Source: Heterocephalus glaber (lineage: Eukaryota > Chordata > Mammalia > Rodentia > Bathyergidae). From it: a stretch of 64,000 nt of DNA. The notes below the pieces were generated by a model. That model searched no databases, was not told where the DNA came from, and saw nothing but the letters and a program-made list of their open reading frames with translations. This document shows, piece after piece, positions 19,753 through 30,999 of the stretch. The stretch's first letter is position 1. The number at the start of each line of letters is the position of its first letter. The position numbers and the translations under genes were made by a program. Where the stretch lies: assembly GCF_000247695.1 (NCBI RefSeq), contig NW_004624730.1, forward strand, positions 34,330,808-34,394,807, given 5' to 3'.

Positions 19753-19834
19753 GGGCCAGGGATTTAGCTCGGTAGTTTTGCTGCCTGCTGCGTAAGCGCA
19801 AGGACCTGAGTTCAATCCCCGGTACCCCCCCCCC
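19753..19834 (+). mobile_element. ID-like SINE, 'CTGC-GCAAG' subtype, C-run tail
   Basis: GGGCCAGGGATTTAGCTCGGTAG, GCTGCCTGCTGCGTAAGCGCAAGG and CAATCCCCGGTAC followed by a run of ten C before the A tail. AAAAAATGACA and AAAAAAAGACA flank it. Confidence 0.9.
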
Positions 19835-20027
19835 AAAAAAAGACAATAGTTCTATGACAAATTACTGTACCTTGTGCAGTAGGGAAATCAGGCATGTAAT
19901 TGATAAGAAGTTTCTCTATTTGTAATGAGTATTCTAGAATTTAAGAACTGAGATTACTTGTACCACAGAAATATTGAGGAAATTAACTAGACCCAGAAAG
20001 AATGCTGCTCTCTGACAGAATAGTTCC

Positions 20028-20185
20028 CATATTGAAATAGCAGTAGAAATTATCTGGGCAATTTTCTCTCTGCCCGTGCACAAAATGGATCAGACTCAAG
20101 ACATGACCCAAAAGTATAAGAGTTTAGTCTTAATTTGTGTATTAAAAAATAATGTAGGGATGGGGCCAGAATTAGGATTATTTGG
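20028..20185. repeat. 150-bp dispersed segment, copy 1
   Basis: Matches 22433-22722 in order: TTGAAATAGCAGTAGA, CTGGGCAAT, AAAAGTATAA, TTTTAGT, AATAATGTAG and TGGGGCCAGAATTAGGATT. This copy has no SINE at the site filled in copy 2. Family unknown. Confidence 0.75.
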
Positions 20186-20269
20186 GAGCTTTAATGAAAT
20201 GTATGATTACAAGCTATTGAGATAAAAAGGAAAGAAGAGGTGAAACTTTAAGTGCCTCTACTTGTTTAG

Positions 20270-20475
20270 GCATTGAGTTAGTCATTTAGCCCATGGTATC
20301 CATTAAATCTCACAACCAGCTTAAACAATTGTCATCATTCTGTAGATGATGAACCTGGGATTTGAAGAGCTTGGATAACTTGTCTTAGGACACACAGCCA
20401 AAAGGTGAGAGAGCTGGAATTTGAACACAGATGGATTTTGCTCCAAAGTCCATGGGTACCTCCCTGCCACAGGAT
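20270..20475 (-). mobile_element. MIR SINE
   Basis: ATTAAATCTCACAACCAGC, TGTAGATGATGAACCTGGGATTTGAAGAGC, CACACAGCCAAAAGG and GGAATTTGAACACAGATGG follow MIR order in reverse. Confidence 0.8.
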
Positions 20476-20694
20476 GTGGTCTGGGTTGGCTTTTTCGTAG
20501 CTCACTTATGATATTACTGTAATAGCTACCCATAACAAAGGCTCCTCAGGGCTTGATTACTAAGAACTGACTGGATTAGACCAACATATCTGTAGAATTA
20601 ATCCAGAGATTCTTATACACATATAAAAGATCCCTAGCCTATCTTCAACTTCTAGAAGCCATGGGGAAGTGACTCAATATTACTCCCACTGTGA

Positions 20695-20786
20695 TTTTTT
20701 TTTTTTTTTTTGGTACCAGGGATTGAACTTGGGTCCTTGCCCTTGTGAGGCAGGCAGCAGAACCACTGAGCTAAATCCCCGGGCCT
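20695..20786 (-). mobile_element. ID-like SINE
   Basis: Antisense with a T-run of about 17, GGTACCAGGGATTGAACTTGGGTCC and ACCACTGAGCTAAATCCCCGGGCC. Flanking sequence TGACTCA(A/G)TATTACT repeats on both sides, a long and partly diverged duplication. Confidence 0.95.
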
Positions 20787-21297
20787 TGACTCAGTATTAC
20801 TGAAACTGAACAGGACTCTCAAAATCCTGAATAAACACAGGAGTGATTCAGATTTCCCTGAACTTGTTCCATAATGCAGACACCCCCATACAGAAGCACA
20901 TCACAGTTCCCAAAGAACTGCCTGCCAGGTCATCAATGATGCAGGGACAGCTACTTGTTATGAATACCCTCATGGAAGAAAATTCTTTGTTTACTTTTTC
21001 ATAATATTTGCTAACTCAGATGAAATGGTTTTCATCTTTATTTTTCACCATAGCAGAAAGCATACCAGAAACTGCACCTTTCAGCACATTTATGCCGTGT
21101 TTGCTTCCTTCTGCACTGTAGTTAATGCCTGGGGTTTAGCCTCCATTTAGAGTATATTAGGCACTACTCTAATGCCTATGAAATTATGAAGGCATAACTT
21201 CATATGTCTCTTACATACCAATCACACTCACTTTTCTTTCTCCAGCTTAATGTCCAGTAGAAGTTGTGCATATAGTGGAGCTGCAAAGAAACATTCT
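20787..21297. other. Unclassified unique sequence
   Basis: No element recognised. Confidence 0.35.
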
Positions 21298-21412
21298 TCC
21301 TCCTCCTCTTCCTCCTCCTTCTTCTCTTTCTCTTCCTACTCCTCCTTCTTCTCCTCTTCCTTTTCTCTTTCTCCTTTTCCTTTTCCTTCTCCTTCTCCTT
21401 CTCCTTCTCCCT
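21298..21412. repeat. Pyrimidine-rich (CCTTCT)n-type low complexity
   Basis: CTCCTCCTCTTCC and CCTTTTCCTTCTCC-type repeats, about 115 bp, at the tail end of an antisense SINE. The Lys/Arg/Glu-rich minus-strand ORF is its translation and not a gene. Confidence 0.95.
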
Positions 21413-21593
21413 TCTTGCACTAGAGATTAAACTCAGGGCCTTCATACTGAGCTATATACCTAGCCTTTTTTTTATTTTTTGATTTGAGACAGGGCCTCAC
21501 TAAGTTGCCTAGGCTGGACTTGAACTTGTAATCCTCCTGCCTTACCCTCTTAGAATGCTGGGATCACAGGCATACACAGGCATACCCAGCTCA
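21413..21593 (-). mobile_element. B1-dID SINE, antisense
   Basis: ID half (TAAACTCAGGGCCTTCATACTGAGCTATATACC), T-rich linker, then B1 half (GAGACAGGGCCTCACTAAGTTGCC, CTCCTGCCTTACCC, GGGATCACAGGCAT). Confidence 0.85.
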
Positions 21594-21596
21594 AAG

Positions 21597-22430
21597 AAGC
21601 ATTATTGATTCCTACCTTCATCTCAAATCTATTCCATTCCTTCACTCTGATTCAATTCTGCGTCTCAATAAATGGCACCGCTATCTGCTCTGTTGTTCAA
21701 AAACTAAATGTATTCCTGGTTTTCTACCCTTTCCTCACTCCCATATCTAATTTTTCAGCAAATTTGGAGGCTCTGCTTCCAAAATGTTACAAATCTGCCA
21801 ATTTTATATCATGTTGGTACCAATGTTAAACCATTAATCTCTTACCTCAGCTGCTCTAAACTGGTCTTGCTGTCTGTCTCCTGTAAAGCACCCAGAATGA
21901 TATATCTAAAGCACAAATACTATTGACCTCTTATTTTAAATCATTCATTATTGTCCAGTTTTTTTTTTTATCATGGTCTATAGGACTTGGGTATGTAGCC
22001 ACCCACCTCTTCAAGTTCCTTCTTACCTCTCTTCTAACTTTCAGTCCCATCATTACATTGTCCTTCTTCCTACTCTATAAACACACTAAACTTACCCCCT
22101 TGGGGTTTTCCTTGTGGCTCCTCATGTTCTGTCCCCAAACTTTCCTTGCCCGGGACATTTCTGTTTATTTAGGTCTAAGCTGAAATGTTACCTCCTCCAT
22201 GGTTCTTCTACTCTAAAATAGTTACCCTCACCTTGCCAGTCAGTCAGTCAGTCTTTATCACAACGTCCTGTTTTAGTTTCTTCATTACACTTAAGATTAT
22301 CTAGAATTATTTTGTTCTATTATTTACTTACCTGCTTATTGTCTGCTTTTCCTTGTAGAATGGCAGTTTCATGTGAGCAGGGAGCTTTTCTCTCCTATTC
22401 AGGACTGTGTGGCCAGAGCTAAGAAGCTTT
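21597..22430 (+). mobile_element. L2 LINE, 3' part
   Basis: Text typical of L2 3' ends: TCTTGCTGTCTGTCTCCTG, CTTATTTTAAATCATTCATTATT, GTTACCTCCTCCATGG, TCTAGAATTATTTTGTTCTATT, and CTTGTAGAATGGCAGTTTCATGTGAGCAGGGAGC. Strand follows my recollection that L2 ends in GAATGAATGAA. ORFs of 72-86 codons inside it are remnants or chance. Confidence 0.7.
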
Positions 22431-22432
22431 TA

Positions 22433-22722
22433 CTGAAATAGTAGTAGACATTACCTGGGCAATGTTTTCTGTCCTGGCAGAACACAGAATAATATATCAT
22501 TGATTCAGGAAATGATATAAAAGTATAAAATTTTAGTTTTAATTTTTGCATTCAGAAAATAATGTAGCAGGGCTGGGGGATTTAGCTCGCTGGTTCTACC
22601 GCCTGCCTCACAAGTGTAAGGTCCCGAGTTCGATCCCCGGTACCAAAACAAAAACAAAAACAAAAACAAAAACAAAAAAGAAAGAAAATAATGTAGCAAG
22701 TGGGGCCAGAATTAGGATTCTG
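22433..22722. repeat. 150-bp dispersed segment, copy 2, split by an ID SINE
   Basis: Counterpart of 20028-20185 with an ID SINE (22570-22682) and its 16-bp duplication added. Flanks outside the shared segment differ. Confidence 0.75.
22570..22682 (+). mobile_element. ID-like SINE with (AAAAAC)n tail
   Basis: GGGCTGGGGGATTTAGCTCGCTGG, GTCCCGAGTTCGATCCCCGG, GGTACC and five CAAAAA units. Exact 16-bp AGAAAATAATGTAGCA duplications at 22554-22569 and 22683-22698. Confidence 0.97.
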
Positions 22723-24091
22723 AATCAGAATCAGACTAGCACATAGTAGGGTCCCATAAAAGTTTGTCAATTGTTGAGTACACAATTGGTTGAACATGAG
22801 TACAAAGAAGTGAACATTACTCTTAAGTAACCTAAGGTTATAAATATGATAAAAGAACACTGCACTCATTTTAAGCAGCATTCTAACTAAATGACAAATT
22901 CTGCATTATATTAAAAATATACATTGCATTGTGTCATGACTTACTGGATTGTTTATGGTATCAGTTGGATATTGTGAAACATTCTCCACTTGAATTCATC
23001 CAAAGAGGAATAGTACAGGGAAAATCTGTTTTTCTAATAGCAACCAGCTGCCCTTACTAAACATTTCTGTTTGATTTTCATCACTTTGAATGTCTAACAT
23101 CACTTCTAAAGTGCTGAGATGGCCAAATATGGGCTGCCCTGCTGAGTGACCTCTATCTCCCCTTCAAAACAATTCCTCCCAGTTAAAGTGGACCCTGGCA
23201 GTCCTGGCTTCCAGCCAGTGAGCTGGCAGAAGAGGTCTGATTGCCTTTGAATACCACCGTTCCTCAGCAGAGGTCCCTGCTGAGGACTCTGCTCCCTCTG
23301 GTAGGGGTGGCAGCATCAGCTCTGCTTCTTCTCTTTCCCCTTTGAGGCAGTAATATATTATTTATTCTCACCATTACTTACAAAACGTTGTCTGAAAGCA
23401 AAGATGCAGAATGCCAAAACAAGATAGAAGCTCGAGATTTCCTTTTGCCTCCTAAGGAGAACTTCTAAATAGGGGCATTTTATAAACAGCTGCAAGTTCT
23501 TTTAGAGAGGAAATTGAAGGAACTGGCTGGCTGAAAGAAAATGAAACATGGAGCTGTATGAATGCCTTTTCTTCTGATAAATTGTGGGTAAACCTGAAGG
23601 CCCAGACAGTGGTCCTTTTATTATCTGCAAACTGAGTCCAAGGCATGTAGTATGGCCCAGAGTGACTTCTCCACATTGAACTGAATATTCTTTAACTCTA
23701 GGTTAAACAACAACAATATAAAATTAAAAACAGTCTTGATAAGTTACAAGGAGTGGGAGTCATTCATTTCCTTGTCCTGAAGAGGGTCTGTGGATCCGCT
23801 AAATTGGGCAAAGTTGTCTTTTGCAGGTTGTAAGAAATTTATTTTAGGACTGTGTCAACACAGTGTAAAATAAGTTTAGGTCAGATTCCACATAAATTCG
23901 AAGGACAGAAAACATACAAGTCATAGTGAATGAAGTAGAGCAAGATTCTGTGAGGAGTCATAGCTGTTAAATTCTTTGGGTTATTTTTTTTTTTCATCTG
24001 GAAAAAGGAATATAAGATGATTTATACCTGCAAGCAAGTTTGGCTATGCTGTTTGGTCTTGAGACTCAGCAAAGCCAAAAGCTCATTTGAA
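22723..24091. other. Mostly unclassified unique sequence
   Basis: No repeat recognised. 23130-23350 is unusually GC-rich for this window, with direct repeats of GGCAG and TCAGC, but no CpG cluster or ORF worth naming. Minus-strand ORFs here are chance. Confidence 0.35.
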
Positions 24092-24279
24092 GCTGGGTAT
24101 AGTGGGGCATGCTGTAATCCCAGCACTCTGAAAGGCTGAGGCAGGAGGATCACAAGATTGAGCCCAGCCTGGGCAACTTGGTAAGACCTTGTCTCAAAAT
24201 AAAATAAAAAATAAAAAGGGCTGTAGATGTAGCTCAGTGCAAAGGCCCTGTGTTCAAACTCAGTACCACCAAAAGGAAA
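24092..24279 (+). mobile_element. B1-dID SINE
   Basis: GCTGGGTATAGTGGGGCATG, CTGAGGCAGGAGGATCAC, CAGCCTGGGCAACTTGG, AAAATAAA linker, then AGATGTAGCTCAGTGCAAAGGCCC. Left AAAAGCTCATTTGAA and right AAAAGCCTAATTTGAA look like a diverged duplication. Confidence 0.95.
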
Positions 24280-24326
24280 AAAAAGCCTAATTTGAACTTA
24301 ATTGTGGTTTCTGTTATATTTAGAAC

Positions 24327-24327
24327 T

Positions 24328-24359
<32 letters not shown>

Positions 24360-24360
24360 A
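24327..24360. repeat. (AAC)n microsatellite
   Basis: Eleven uninterrupted AAC units, 23 bp upstream of an ID SINE. Confidence 0.95.
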
Positions 24361-24382
24361 TACTAAACATTTATAACTTTTA

Positions 24383-24470
24383 GGCTGGGGATTTAGCCCA
24401 GTGGTTCCATCGCCTGCCTTGCAAGCTTAAGGACCCGAGTTCAATCCCCGGCACAAAAAAACCCCAAAAA
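24383..24470 (+). mobile_element. ID-like SINE
   Basis: GGCTGGGGATTTAGCCCAGTGG, GCCTTGCAAGCTTAAGGACCC and GTTCAATCCCCGGCAC, with an A/C mixed tail. Confidence 0.95.
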
Positions 24471-24921
24471 ACTCAACATAGAACTAAAACACTTAAAATC
24501 ATAGAAATTCAGAGTTTGAAAAGGCTTTGAGGGTCTTTTGCTCAATTTATGGGTGAGGACACATATCCAAATAGTTTCTACCTCAGCATTTACATCAGAT
24601 TGATTCTAGGTTTACATCATTCACTTTCCTCTTTAATTCTTCTTTATCACTTTCCTTCTTCAACCTGAAAATTCTAAACCTATTTGAAATTATAATGGTC
24701 AGAAAATACCTTAGGAAACAATGATATCCATATCATGTAGTTGAAAACATATCTCAAATTACAAAATGAAAACCAATTAGAAAAACAAAGTTCAATATAC
24801 AGGAATGTGTATTTAGATTTTCATAAGCATTTCTGTTCCATGTATCAAACTTCTTTTATTTTCTAGAGGCTTCCAAATGAAGAGAGTACAAGAACTTCAG
24901 TATGATTCAATAATGGTATTT
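24471..24921. other. Unclassified AT-rich sequence
   Basis: Around 24500-24560 there is faint resemblance to a MIR-like exon-tail motif, too weak to call. Confidence 0.3.
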
Positions 24922-24939
24922 TAAGTTGATTTTCATTTC

Positions 24940-25020
24940 TTTTTTGGTACCGGTGATCGAACTTGGGGCCTTGCGCTTGCGAGGCAGGTGGCGGAACCAC
25001 TGAGCTAAATCCCCAGCCCC
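24940..25020 (-). mobile_element. ID-like SINE
   Basis: Antisense, GGTACCGGTGATCGAACTTGGGGCC, TTGCGAGGCAGGTGGCGGAACC. TAAGTTGATTTTCATTTC and TAAATTGATTTTCTTTTC at 24922-24939 and 25021-25038 are a diverged 18-bp duplication. Confidence 0.95.
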
Positions 25021-25038
25021 TAAATTGATTTTCTTTTC

Positions 25039-25560
25039 TATCTCTCGAAGTTTCTGTTCCCCAAACCCCAATCACCCCATCCCCAAAGGTCAAATGCTAC
25101 CTATTTGTATTCTACCTCTTGTATTCAAAGAGAAGCTAACGACAACAAAAGCTCAGGCATGTAGATCCACTGGATCAAGTCATTAGAGAAATATTTCAAA
25201 TTATTGTTAGTCAAATTATGTAGTTGGCCTTCTAAAAACATGATGACCCCATAAGTGTCCTTTAGGATTTAGACCCACCATTATTGACAAAAACTGAGAA
25301 AGATGAACATTCTGTTATTTTACTAACTCATACTGTATTCTTCCCTGAAGAAAATGATAACTCTATAAGAAAACAAGCTATTTGCAAAAAGGTGCTCTAG
25401 AGCATGAGTTTTACTAATGAAACTACCTTAATATCTAATCATAAAATAATTAGACAAATCATGACATATAACATGCATAAAATATTGTGCAAAGATAAAA
25501 AGTGATAATTATGGAAACTGCAGCACTATACAAATGTTTTTTAGTAATTCTTTATGTTCT
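25039..25560. other. Unclassified sequence
   Basis: No element recognised. Confidence 0.35.
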
Positions 25561-26005
25561 ATCTACTGAATACTGGAACTCTCCTGGGCAACGGAAATAA
25601 AGGGGTACCTCAAACAGCTTGCCTTGTAATAGAAAAATCAGCCATTCATCAGCATTTCAGGAAGACAGGATAGTGAGGACAAAGCCCCAGAGTGTATCTA
25701 GGAGAAGTAAACCTTTCAGCATGGCTGGGATGATGGGGTGAGTAGGTTGAGCCACAGAGAGAGTCAGGGGCCTTGGGATTTTGCTTGCAGATTAAGAGGT
25801 GCCATTCTAAGGTTTAGCAGGATAAAATAGATGATTACCACAGTGTAAATATATAATGGTGCTTTATTGCTTTCCTTTATTCATTGATTCCATTCATTGC
25901 CACACATTCATTAATTCATTTGTTTGTTCATTTAATTCAAGGATCACTTATTGAATGTGTACTCACTATCACTGTGATTGTCATGGGTGCTATAAAGGTA
26001 AATCA
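25560..26005 (-). mobile_element. L2-like LINE fragments, antisense
   Basis: GTGAGGACAAAGCCCCAGAGTG and CAGCATGGCTGGGATGATGGG are of L2 style, and 25880-26005 (TTCATTTAATTCAAGGATCACTTATTGAATG, then TGGGTGCTATAAAGG) fits the L2 3' terminus in reverse. Confidence 0.55.
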
Positions 26006-26055
26006 AATATAAATTCTACTTCTGAAATAGCTTGGTGGGACACTCATCTAAGGAT

Positions 26056-26203
26056 TTTTACTTTTATTTTTATTTTTGTGAAGTTCAGGCCAGCCTTGAA
26101 ACTCACTATGTAACCTAGGCTGGCCTTGAACTTGCAATGATCCTCCTGCCCCAGCCCCCCAAGTGCCAAGATTAGAGATGTGTGCCAGCACACTTGGCTT
26201 ATA
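26056..26203 (-). mobile_element. B1 SINE, antisense
   Basis: TTCAGGCCAGCCTTGAAACTCACTATG, then TAGGCTGGCCTTGAACTTGCAATGATCCTCCTGCC and a reversed 5' end. Confidence 0.9.
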
Positions 26204-27120
26204 AAAGGATTATACTGTAATACACTGTGATAAATATTTTAAAGGAGCCCTCTACAAGGTGCTACCAAAGCACAAAAATAAATGCTTTGACAGGGAGGTA
26301 GTGAACAAAATGGCCCAGATAGTATAAACAGAGGTCAAATATCAGCCAGGAAAATAAAAAATACAATATGATTTCAACAAAGAAAGTTTAATAGGAATTT
26401 GTTGACCAGGCCTTGAAAAACTGAAAAGACACATAGGAACACTGAGGCTTTTTCACAGACTTAGTAGCTTCAGGAAGCAGTTGCCACCTCCAGGTCAGGA
26501 CACTGAAAGAAAGGAGATTGGGGTTCTCAGAACTGAGAAGCTTAATGAGGCACCACTCAGAGATGGAGCCGAGACCTCAGGGGGGGACCTTAACCAGCAG
26601 GTGCTCAGTGTTTCTCAGGAAGGTGGCATGCATCTGGTCCTGCAGGAACCTGAAGAAGCAAGACAGTGGAAACCACTGATGGTATCATCACGAAAGGTCA
26701 TTACTAGGTGATGTTAACAGGAATAGCAAGCAAATAGGAACAAATCCCTTTGTCCTCACCTGTTTTGTGGTCTTTCTTGAGTGCCCCCTATTGACAGAAA
26801 CCAAACGGAATCCTGGTGGCAAAAGTGAAAGGTGATTTGGATAGCCCTAATCCCAGCAGCACAAAGCAGGGTACATAAAGGTGGGTTTGGAGTTCACAGA
26901 GAACACCTTAATCTCTAGCACAAATCCATTTTCAATCTTCTAAAGAGGAAAGAGAGAGCATTTCAGGCAGAGAAACTATGTGCAAATATATTTTGTCATC
27001 CACATGCTTGGTCCTCTTGGGAATTTAATGGAAATCAGTTGTAGCTAGAATGTAAATGCATTGGGAAAGTATCAAGAAATGCAATTGGACAAGTGAAAAA
27101 GGGAGTGTACCCTGAAGAGA
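26204..27120 (-). mobile_element. L2-like scraps and unclassified sequence
   Basis: 26940-27000 (GAGCATTTCAGGCAGAGAAACTATGTGCAAA) is L2-like in reverse. The rest is not recognised. The 76-codon ORF at 26481-26711 has no identifiable domain. Confidence 0.35.
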
Positions 27121-27780
27121 AGGGAATTCCATGTTATAGGGAAGCACAATAATATTTTAATATACCTCTCGTATTTTTCCTTTTCAGTAACTCAGAATTT
27201 TTTCACTGAGTCATTAAACATAAAGTGAATCTGAGGTTTATTGTCATAGGAAAACATAGTATTTGATATAGAATAGCACAAAGAGGTCATTGCTTGGAGT
27301 TTTCAATTTCAAAATAGCTTTTTTAAAAAGTCCTTAGGGGGAAAATAGCCTGAGGGAAAGCCTTTTGATTTTCAAGTCTAACTTTTTGAGACAGAAAAAG
27401 ATTGATTCAAACTCCAAGAGCCAAATGTATAGAAATGGAAGCCATAGTTTATTCATAGGAGCTGTGGAGTAGGAATATGGAATAGGATGTGAGGCAAGTT
27501 CTTGTCCCATAGGATGGAAGAAATGTCTTCAGCAGGGGCTGAGAGGAGGAACTAACCACAATGTCAGATTCCAGCATTATCACTCTAGTCCTCCATTCCA
27601 TCTCTAGGTCAAACCTGAGGGTGTGTGTATGTGCGTATGTGTGTATGTGTGTGTAGCTCCTGAGACATTCAGCAGAAAGTCACAGAACAAAAGATTTATT
27701 CCTTATTTCCCTAGCTACAGGTTGTGCAAGCTACCAGCCAGAGAGCTGTTGTATTTACAAGGTGCTACAGGGTGCCCTGA
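27121..27780. other. Unclassified sequence
   Basis: No element recognised apart from a TG-rich simple repeat at 27619-27655. Confidence 0.35.
27619..27655. repeat. (TG)n-like microsatellite
   Basis: TGTGTGTATGTGCGTATG-type interrupted repeat. Confidence 0.9.
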
Positions 27781-27799
27781 CATGGGACTGACATTGTGT

Positions 27800-28245
27800 A
27801 TCCCCAAACAATATAATGTATAGTTCCCTTATTTTGTATCTTTACAAATTTGGTATTATATATGTGGATATTGATTTTCCCACATTGCATGTACCTGCGT
27901 TTTGCTCATTTATGTAGATGTAGTACATTTAAAATATATTCTATAATGTATTAATCCATTTTCTGATCATTGGATATTTGTGTTGTTACTAATTTTTATT
28001 GTTATGAATAGTGAGGCCATGAAAGTACTGTGTATTCTGTCCATGTACTCTGTATTATGTACTCTGTCCATATATCATGTTTCATAACTTTTAGATTTTA
28101 AATATCTTGATACCTGATATGAAAAATATCTCCATTCTTCTTTAAGAGTCATTTGGCTATTCTTAGCTTTTTACTTTTGTATGTGCATTTTAGAACCATC
28201 TTGTCAGTTTTTTAAAAATCTGGATTTTTACCAGAAATTCATTGA
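27800..28245 (-). mobile_element. L1 LINE fragment, antisense
   Basis: TTAATCCATTTTCTGATCATTGGATATTTGTGTTG, TATGAATAGTGAGGCCATGAAAG, AGAACCATCTTGTCAGTTTTT and CAGAAATTCATTGAATC are antisense old L1 text. Confidence 0.65.
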
Positions 28246-28249
28246 ATCC

Positions 28250-29612
28250 ATCCATTTTCAACCCATTCTATTTAGGCCATAATTACAGCACCAAGATTTC
28301 ACTGAAATTGATCATGTCACAATCACCAAAACTCTCCATATTATCAAATCCATTGGCTTTTACTTTTCTCTCATTTTACTTGATCTGTTAACAGCATACA
28401 GCGTAGATGAGAACACTCACATTTTTTACTTGCTTTATGCTCTGAGCTTTGGAAACATTACACTGTCTTGATATTTTTTCCTAACCCAGGAAGAAAACTT
28501 CAGTTTTCTTTAGTTTCTATAGCTAGTTCTTTCACTTCTACCTGACCTCTGAAAATTAGAGTGCCACAGGACCTGGTATTAAATTCTTTTGTCTATTTTA
28601 TTTTTTCTTTAGTTGTTCTCTTCTAGTTCCATAGGTTTTAATGTTATTGCATATTATTGATATGTATATATATAAGATCTGATCTTCAGACTCAAATATA
28701 CAATTGCATACTAACATTTCCAATTAGACATCAAATAGGCATTGCAAACTAATATAAAGAATAACTTGAGTATTGTCCTAAACTTGACCATTTCCCAATC
28801 TAAGTAAATAACAACATAACACACCTAGTTGCTTAAATGAAAAACAAAACAAAGAACTAGAATCCAAATCATTCTGGATTCTTCTCTATTCTTCATCATC
28901 TACATCTAGTCCACCAGAGGTTCATAGGTGCTGCCTCCAAAACATATTTCAAATCCATGTCCTCTGCCATCAGTTTAGTCTAAGCCACTCTCCTCTTTTG
29001 TTTTGACTACAGAAATAGTCTTCTAGTTGGTATCTCTGCATCTGTTGTCGCCTCACTGTAATTCACTCTCCATTAGGTAATGAGAGTAACCTGAGAGTTA
29101 GGACAGAACATGTGCTGCTTCTGCTTAAAATCTTCCACAGGCTTCTCATTGCAATTAGAATAAAATCCCAACTCCATATAAGGCCTATGGTGCCCTGCTC
29201 AGTTGACCTTGTCTACTTCTTGGGTCCCTGCTTACTAATTCCAATCCTTTATGGATTCCAGTGGCCTCCTTGTGCTTCCTCACATATGCTAAGCACTTTC
29301 CCATCTCGGGACCTTTGTATGTGCTGTTCTGGATGCTCTCTAGATGCTCATTTCATAACTTTTACCTCCTCATTTTTCTGCTATGATCTCAAATATCCTC
29401 AAAGGGGCCTTCCCTGACCTCCCAATAGTATCATCCACCATAAAAAGTCTGAAATTAGTTTGTTTATTTATTGGTTTAAATATTTACTCCTGGCTAGAAT
29501 TAAATTGTTGGATGGTAGTGGCCTTGTATGACTTATTCATCATTGTGTCATATCTTAGAATAGTGCCTAGCACCTAAAGGGAACTCAAAAAAATATTTAC
29601 TGAGTGAATAGA
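28250..29612 (+). mobile_element. L2 LINE, long 3' part
   Basis: A long L2: CTTTTACTTTTCTCTCATTTTACTTGATC, TTACTTGCTTTATGCTCTG, CTGCTTCTGCTTAAAATCTTCCACAGGC, TTGTATGTGCTGTTCTGGATGC, GGCCTTCCCTGACC, and the end AGTGCCTAGCACCTAAAGGGAACTC with AAATATTTACTGAGTGAATA. Frames are broken; the 101-codon ORF at 29112-29417 is a by-product. Confidence 0.8.
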
Positions 29613-30009
29613 AGTTCTCCCAGAGGGAGTGTCTGATGTAATAAGGAAAGCAGAGAGATGACTGAGAGGCTTTAAGCCACAATGCAAAAATGGTCATGCA
29701 AATGAACTTGGTATATGGAAAGGTTCAAAGCAAAATGCAAACAACTGATATGCTAGGTAATAAATGTTAAGGATATCTTATTCCTTATATTATTATTGTT
29801 TTACTATTGTGTAATAGATCAAATTAGTAGAGAAAATTAACTGAGTTCATATATTCTCACAATGCCGTAGTCAGCTTATGAAAACAACTTATATTTATGA
29901 TTTTGGAAGATGAAATGAAACCTACAAATGAAATATCATCTGAGTGTTCTTTTTCACCTCGCCTGACAACTTAAATTAGCCCTAAATACTGAACTTACCT
30001 ATTCATCTA
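29613..30009. other. Unclassified AT-rich sequence
   Basis: No element recognised. Confidence 0.35.
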
Positions 30010-30097
30010 TTTATTTTTTTAGTGTACTGAAGATTGAACCTGGGGCCTCATGTATGCTAAGTATGTAAACTATCATGGAGGTACACCTCAACCACTA
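30010..30097 (-). mobile_element. Old ID-like SINE
   Basis: GTGTACTGAAGATTGAACCTGGGGCCTCATG and GCTAAGTATGTAAACTATCATGGAGGTACACC resemble the old antisense ID layer seen at 4915, 45110 and 59955. Confidence 0.6.
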
Positions 30098-30340
30098 CAT
30101 TTATTTTAGAATCTAAAATAATAATCCGTCTCCACTGCCATCATCATACAGTTCTTAACTCATATATTTCATTTCTAATCTATTCTAGAGAAAGATTTAA
30201 ACAATTCTCAATATTCATATTATTTTTTTTCAAATTTCATTACCATTTTAGTTGAATATATAAGTGAAAATAGATTATAGCTAATACAACACACTGCATA
30301 ACAAATAGATATACTGGAAAAGTCAGTTAATGCTAATAAA

Positions 30341-30705
30341 TGTGTCTGTGCAAAAGAGTGAATATTTGTATCCCACCCTCCCACACATGTTGAAAGCCTA
30401 AATCCCAATGTGATAGTATTTTGAGGTGAAGTCTTTCAGAAGTGATTAGGTCCTGAGGGTGAATTCCTCATGAATGGAATTAATTCTCTTATAAGAAGCA
30501 AAAGAGAGCATGAACTAGCCCTCTTTCCATTATGTGAGGATATAAAAAGAAGTCAGCACTCTGCAACTCAGAAAGGGGCCCTTGACTGAATCTAACCATC
30601 CTGCTACCCTGATCTCAAACTTCTAGGCTCCATACTACAAAAAATACATTTTTGTAGTTTATAAGCCACCCAATCTATACCACTTTGCTACAGTAACCTG
30701 AACTA
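30341..30705 (+). mobile_element. MLT1-like LTR, sense
   Basis: ACATGTTGAAAGCCTAAATCCCAATGTGATAG, GATTAGGTCCTGAGGG, TTCTCTTATAAGAAG, CTGATCTCAAACTTCTAGGCTCC, TATAAGCCACCCAATCTATA and CTACAGTAACCTGAAC are MLT1 signatures in order, from near TGTCTGTGC to the end. Confidence 0.85.
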
Positions 30706-30749
30706 AAAAAAATCATGTAGTTTTTACATATTATTGTATATACACACAT

Positions 30750-30970
30750 TCATGCATAGCACTTCCTATGTGTCAGGTTATGTCCTAGGTACTTTAAAAT
30801 ATGAATCTATTTTATTAAAAACTTCATGATTTAGGTACTATCATTGTCCTCATTTTGCTGATGAAGATATTAATACACCAAGAGGTTAAATAGCATTCCC
30901 AAACTGTACATAGCTAGTAGCAGATGCCAAAGCTGATATTTAAATCCAGGCAGTTCTAGCTACTCAATGT
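30750..30970 (-). mobile_element. MIR SINE
   Basis: TTCCTATGTGTCAGGTTATGTCC, TTTTGCTGATGAAGATATTAATACACC and GGCAGTTCTAGC follow reverse MIR order. Confidence 0.85.
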
Positions 30971-30999
30971 CACTATAACTGAATATTACAGTGTTTGGA

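Noticed and set aside
21200..21445. Minus-strand ORF with long Lys/Arg/Glu blocks
   Set aside because: Translation of a low-complexity pyrimidine tract.
23130..23350. CpG island
   Set aside because: GC-rich for this window, but CpGs are too few.
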